Shown piece after piece: positions 31,081 through 31,272 of a stretch of DNA of 31,272 nucleotides. The DNA comes from Thiomicrorhabdus sp034722175 (lineage in GTDB: Bacteria > Pseudomonadota > Gammaproteobacteria > Thiomicrospirales > Thiomicrospiraceae). A program made the translations under genes and the position numbers. The notes beneath the pieces are model-generated. The model worked only from the letters and a program-made list of their open reading frames with translations, was not told the DNA's origin and ran no database searches. The stretch covers positions 1-31,272 of the forward strand of contig JAYENR010000218.1 of NCBI GenBank assembly GCA_034722175.1, in the 5' to 3' direction. The first letter of the stretch is position 1, and each line of letters opens with the position of its first letter.

Positions 31081-31272
31081 TTAATCCAGTAGAGCGTTAA
31101 TTTTTGCGGCCATAATCATATCGTTTAAGGTCAATCCTTTGGCAATGTGAGTACTTAAGGTGACTTTACATTGGTTGTAACCAAAGCAGATTTCAGGATG
31201 ATGATCTTCACGATTTGCAATCCAGGTAATGGCGTTTACAAACGCGATAGTCTGCTGATAGTTTTGAACTGA
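31081..31272 (-). CDS. phhB: Pterin-4a-carbinolamine dehydratase, C-terminal part
   Basis: Partial gene: 63 codons before the stop, the 5' end lying beyond the window. The peptide AFVNAITWIANREDHHPEI, then YNQCKVTLSTHIAKGLTLND and MAAKINALLD, shows the conserved HH, Y-x-V and TH...GLT-ND pattern of PCD/DCoH. This dehydrates 4a-hydroxytetrahydrobiopterin in pterin recycling; many bacteria that have it lack a known pterin hydroxylase. It lies 18 bp upstream of rsgA. Confidence 0.88.
   Translation of the reverse strand, partial: SVQNYQQTIAFVNAITWIANREDHHPEICFGYNQCKVTLSTHIAKGLTLNDMIMAAKINALLD

Noticed and set aside
1..31272. CRISPR arrays, insertion sequences, prophage, tRNA or rRNA genes
   Set aside because: No repeat-spacer pattern, transposase or integrase motif, and no cloverleaf or rRNA core seen on either strand.

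Overview
The window looks like the chromosome of a free-living, sulfur-oxidising gammaproteobacterium of moderate-to-low G+C (low 40s percent, judged by eye). The soxXYZA cluster, the small c-type cytochromes and proteins typical of the Thiomicrospira/Hydrogenovibrio/Thiomicrorhabdus group (Piscirickettsiaceae sensu lato) point that way. The genus is an inference; no rRNA or tRNA gene is present to settle it.

Layout: (1) 1-2.9 kb: the 5' part of argA (minus) diverges from ilvD, which is followed by a TerB-like gene and a terminator. (2) 2.9-5.2 kb: soxX-soxY-soxZ-soxA on the minus strand, giving the SoxXA cytochrome and the SoxYZ sulfur carrier, with a strong hairpin between soxZ and soxA. 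(3) 5.3-6.8 kb: a BepA-like M48 protease. (4) 7.0-10.9 kb: galU, pgi and a UDP-glucose-dehydrogenase-like gene whose key active-site motifs are altered. (5) 11.0-14.4 kb: pssA, leuA, a probable divergent holD, and rimI. (6) 14.5-17.8 kb: suhB (minus) diverges from trmJ-cysE, followed by iscR and an iscA-type gene with no iscS or iscU between them. (7) 17.9-24.6 kb: ndk-rlmN-rodZ-like-hisS-yfgM-bamB-der, the familiar gammaproteobacterial order but without pilF and ispG and with a very short RodZ. (8) 24.8-28.7 kb: a 1286-residue fused FAD/4Fe-4S/CCG oxidoreductase (DUF3683 type), followed by two convergent small cytochrome c genes. (9) 29.7-31.3 kb: a small membrane ORF, rsgA, and the 3' part of a pterin-4a-carbinolamine dehydratase gene.

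Most genes are housekeeping: branched-chain amino acid, sugar-nucleotide, phospholipid and cysteine/Fe-S metabolism, RNA modification and envelope assembly. The periplasmic Sox proteins and cytochromes are the lineage-specific energy metabolism. There is no mobile element, CRISPR array or RNA gene that I can support.

The most unexpected signal is not a gene. The 8-bp palindrome CAGGCCTG occurs nine times, where base composition predicts about 0.25. Inside genes it uses codons (GGC-CTG, AGG-CCT) that look unlike the usual choices here. Other points of interest are the UGDH-like protein lacking its catalytic cysteine, the soxZ/soxA hairpin, the split isc locus with a candidate IscR operator, and the very short RodZ.
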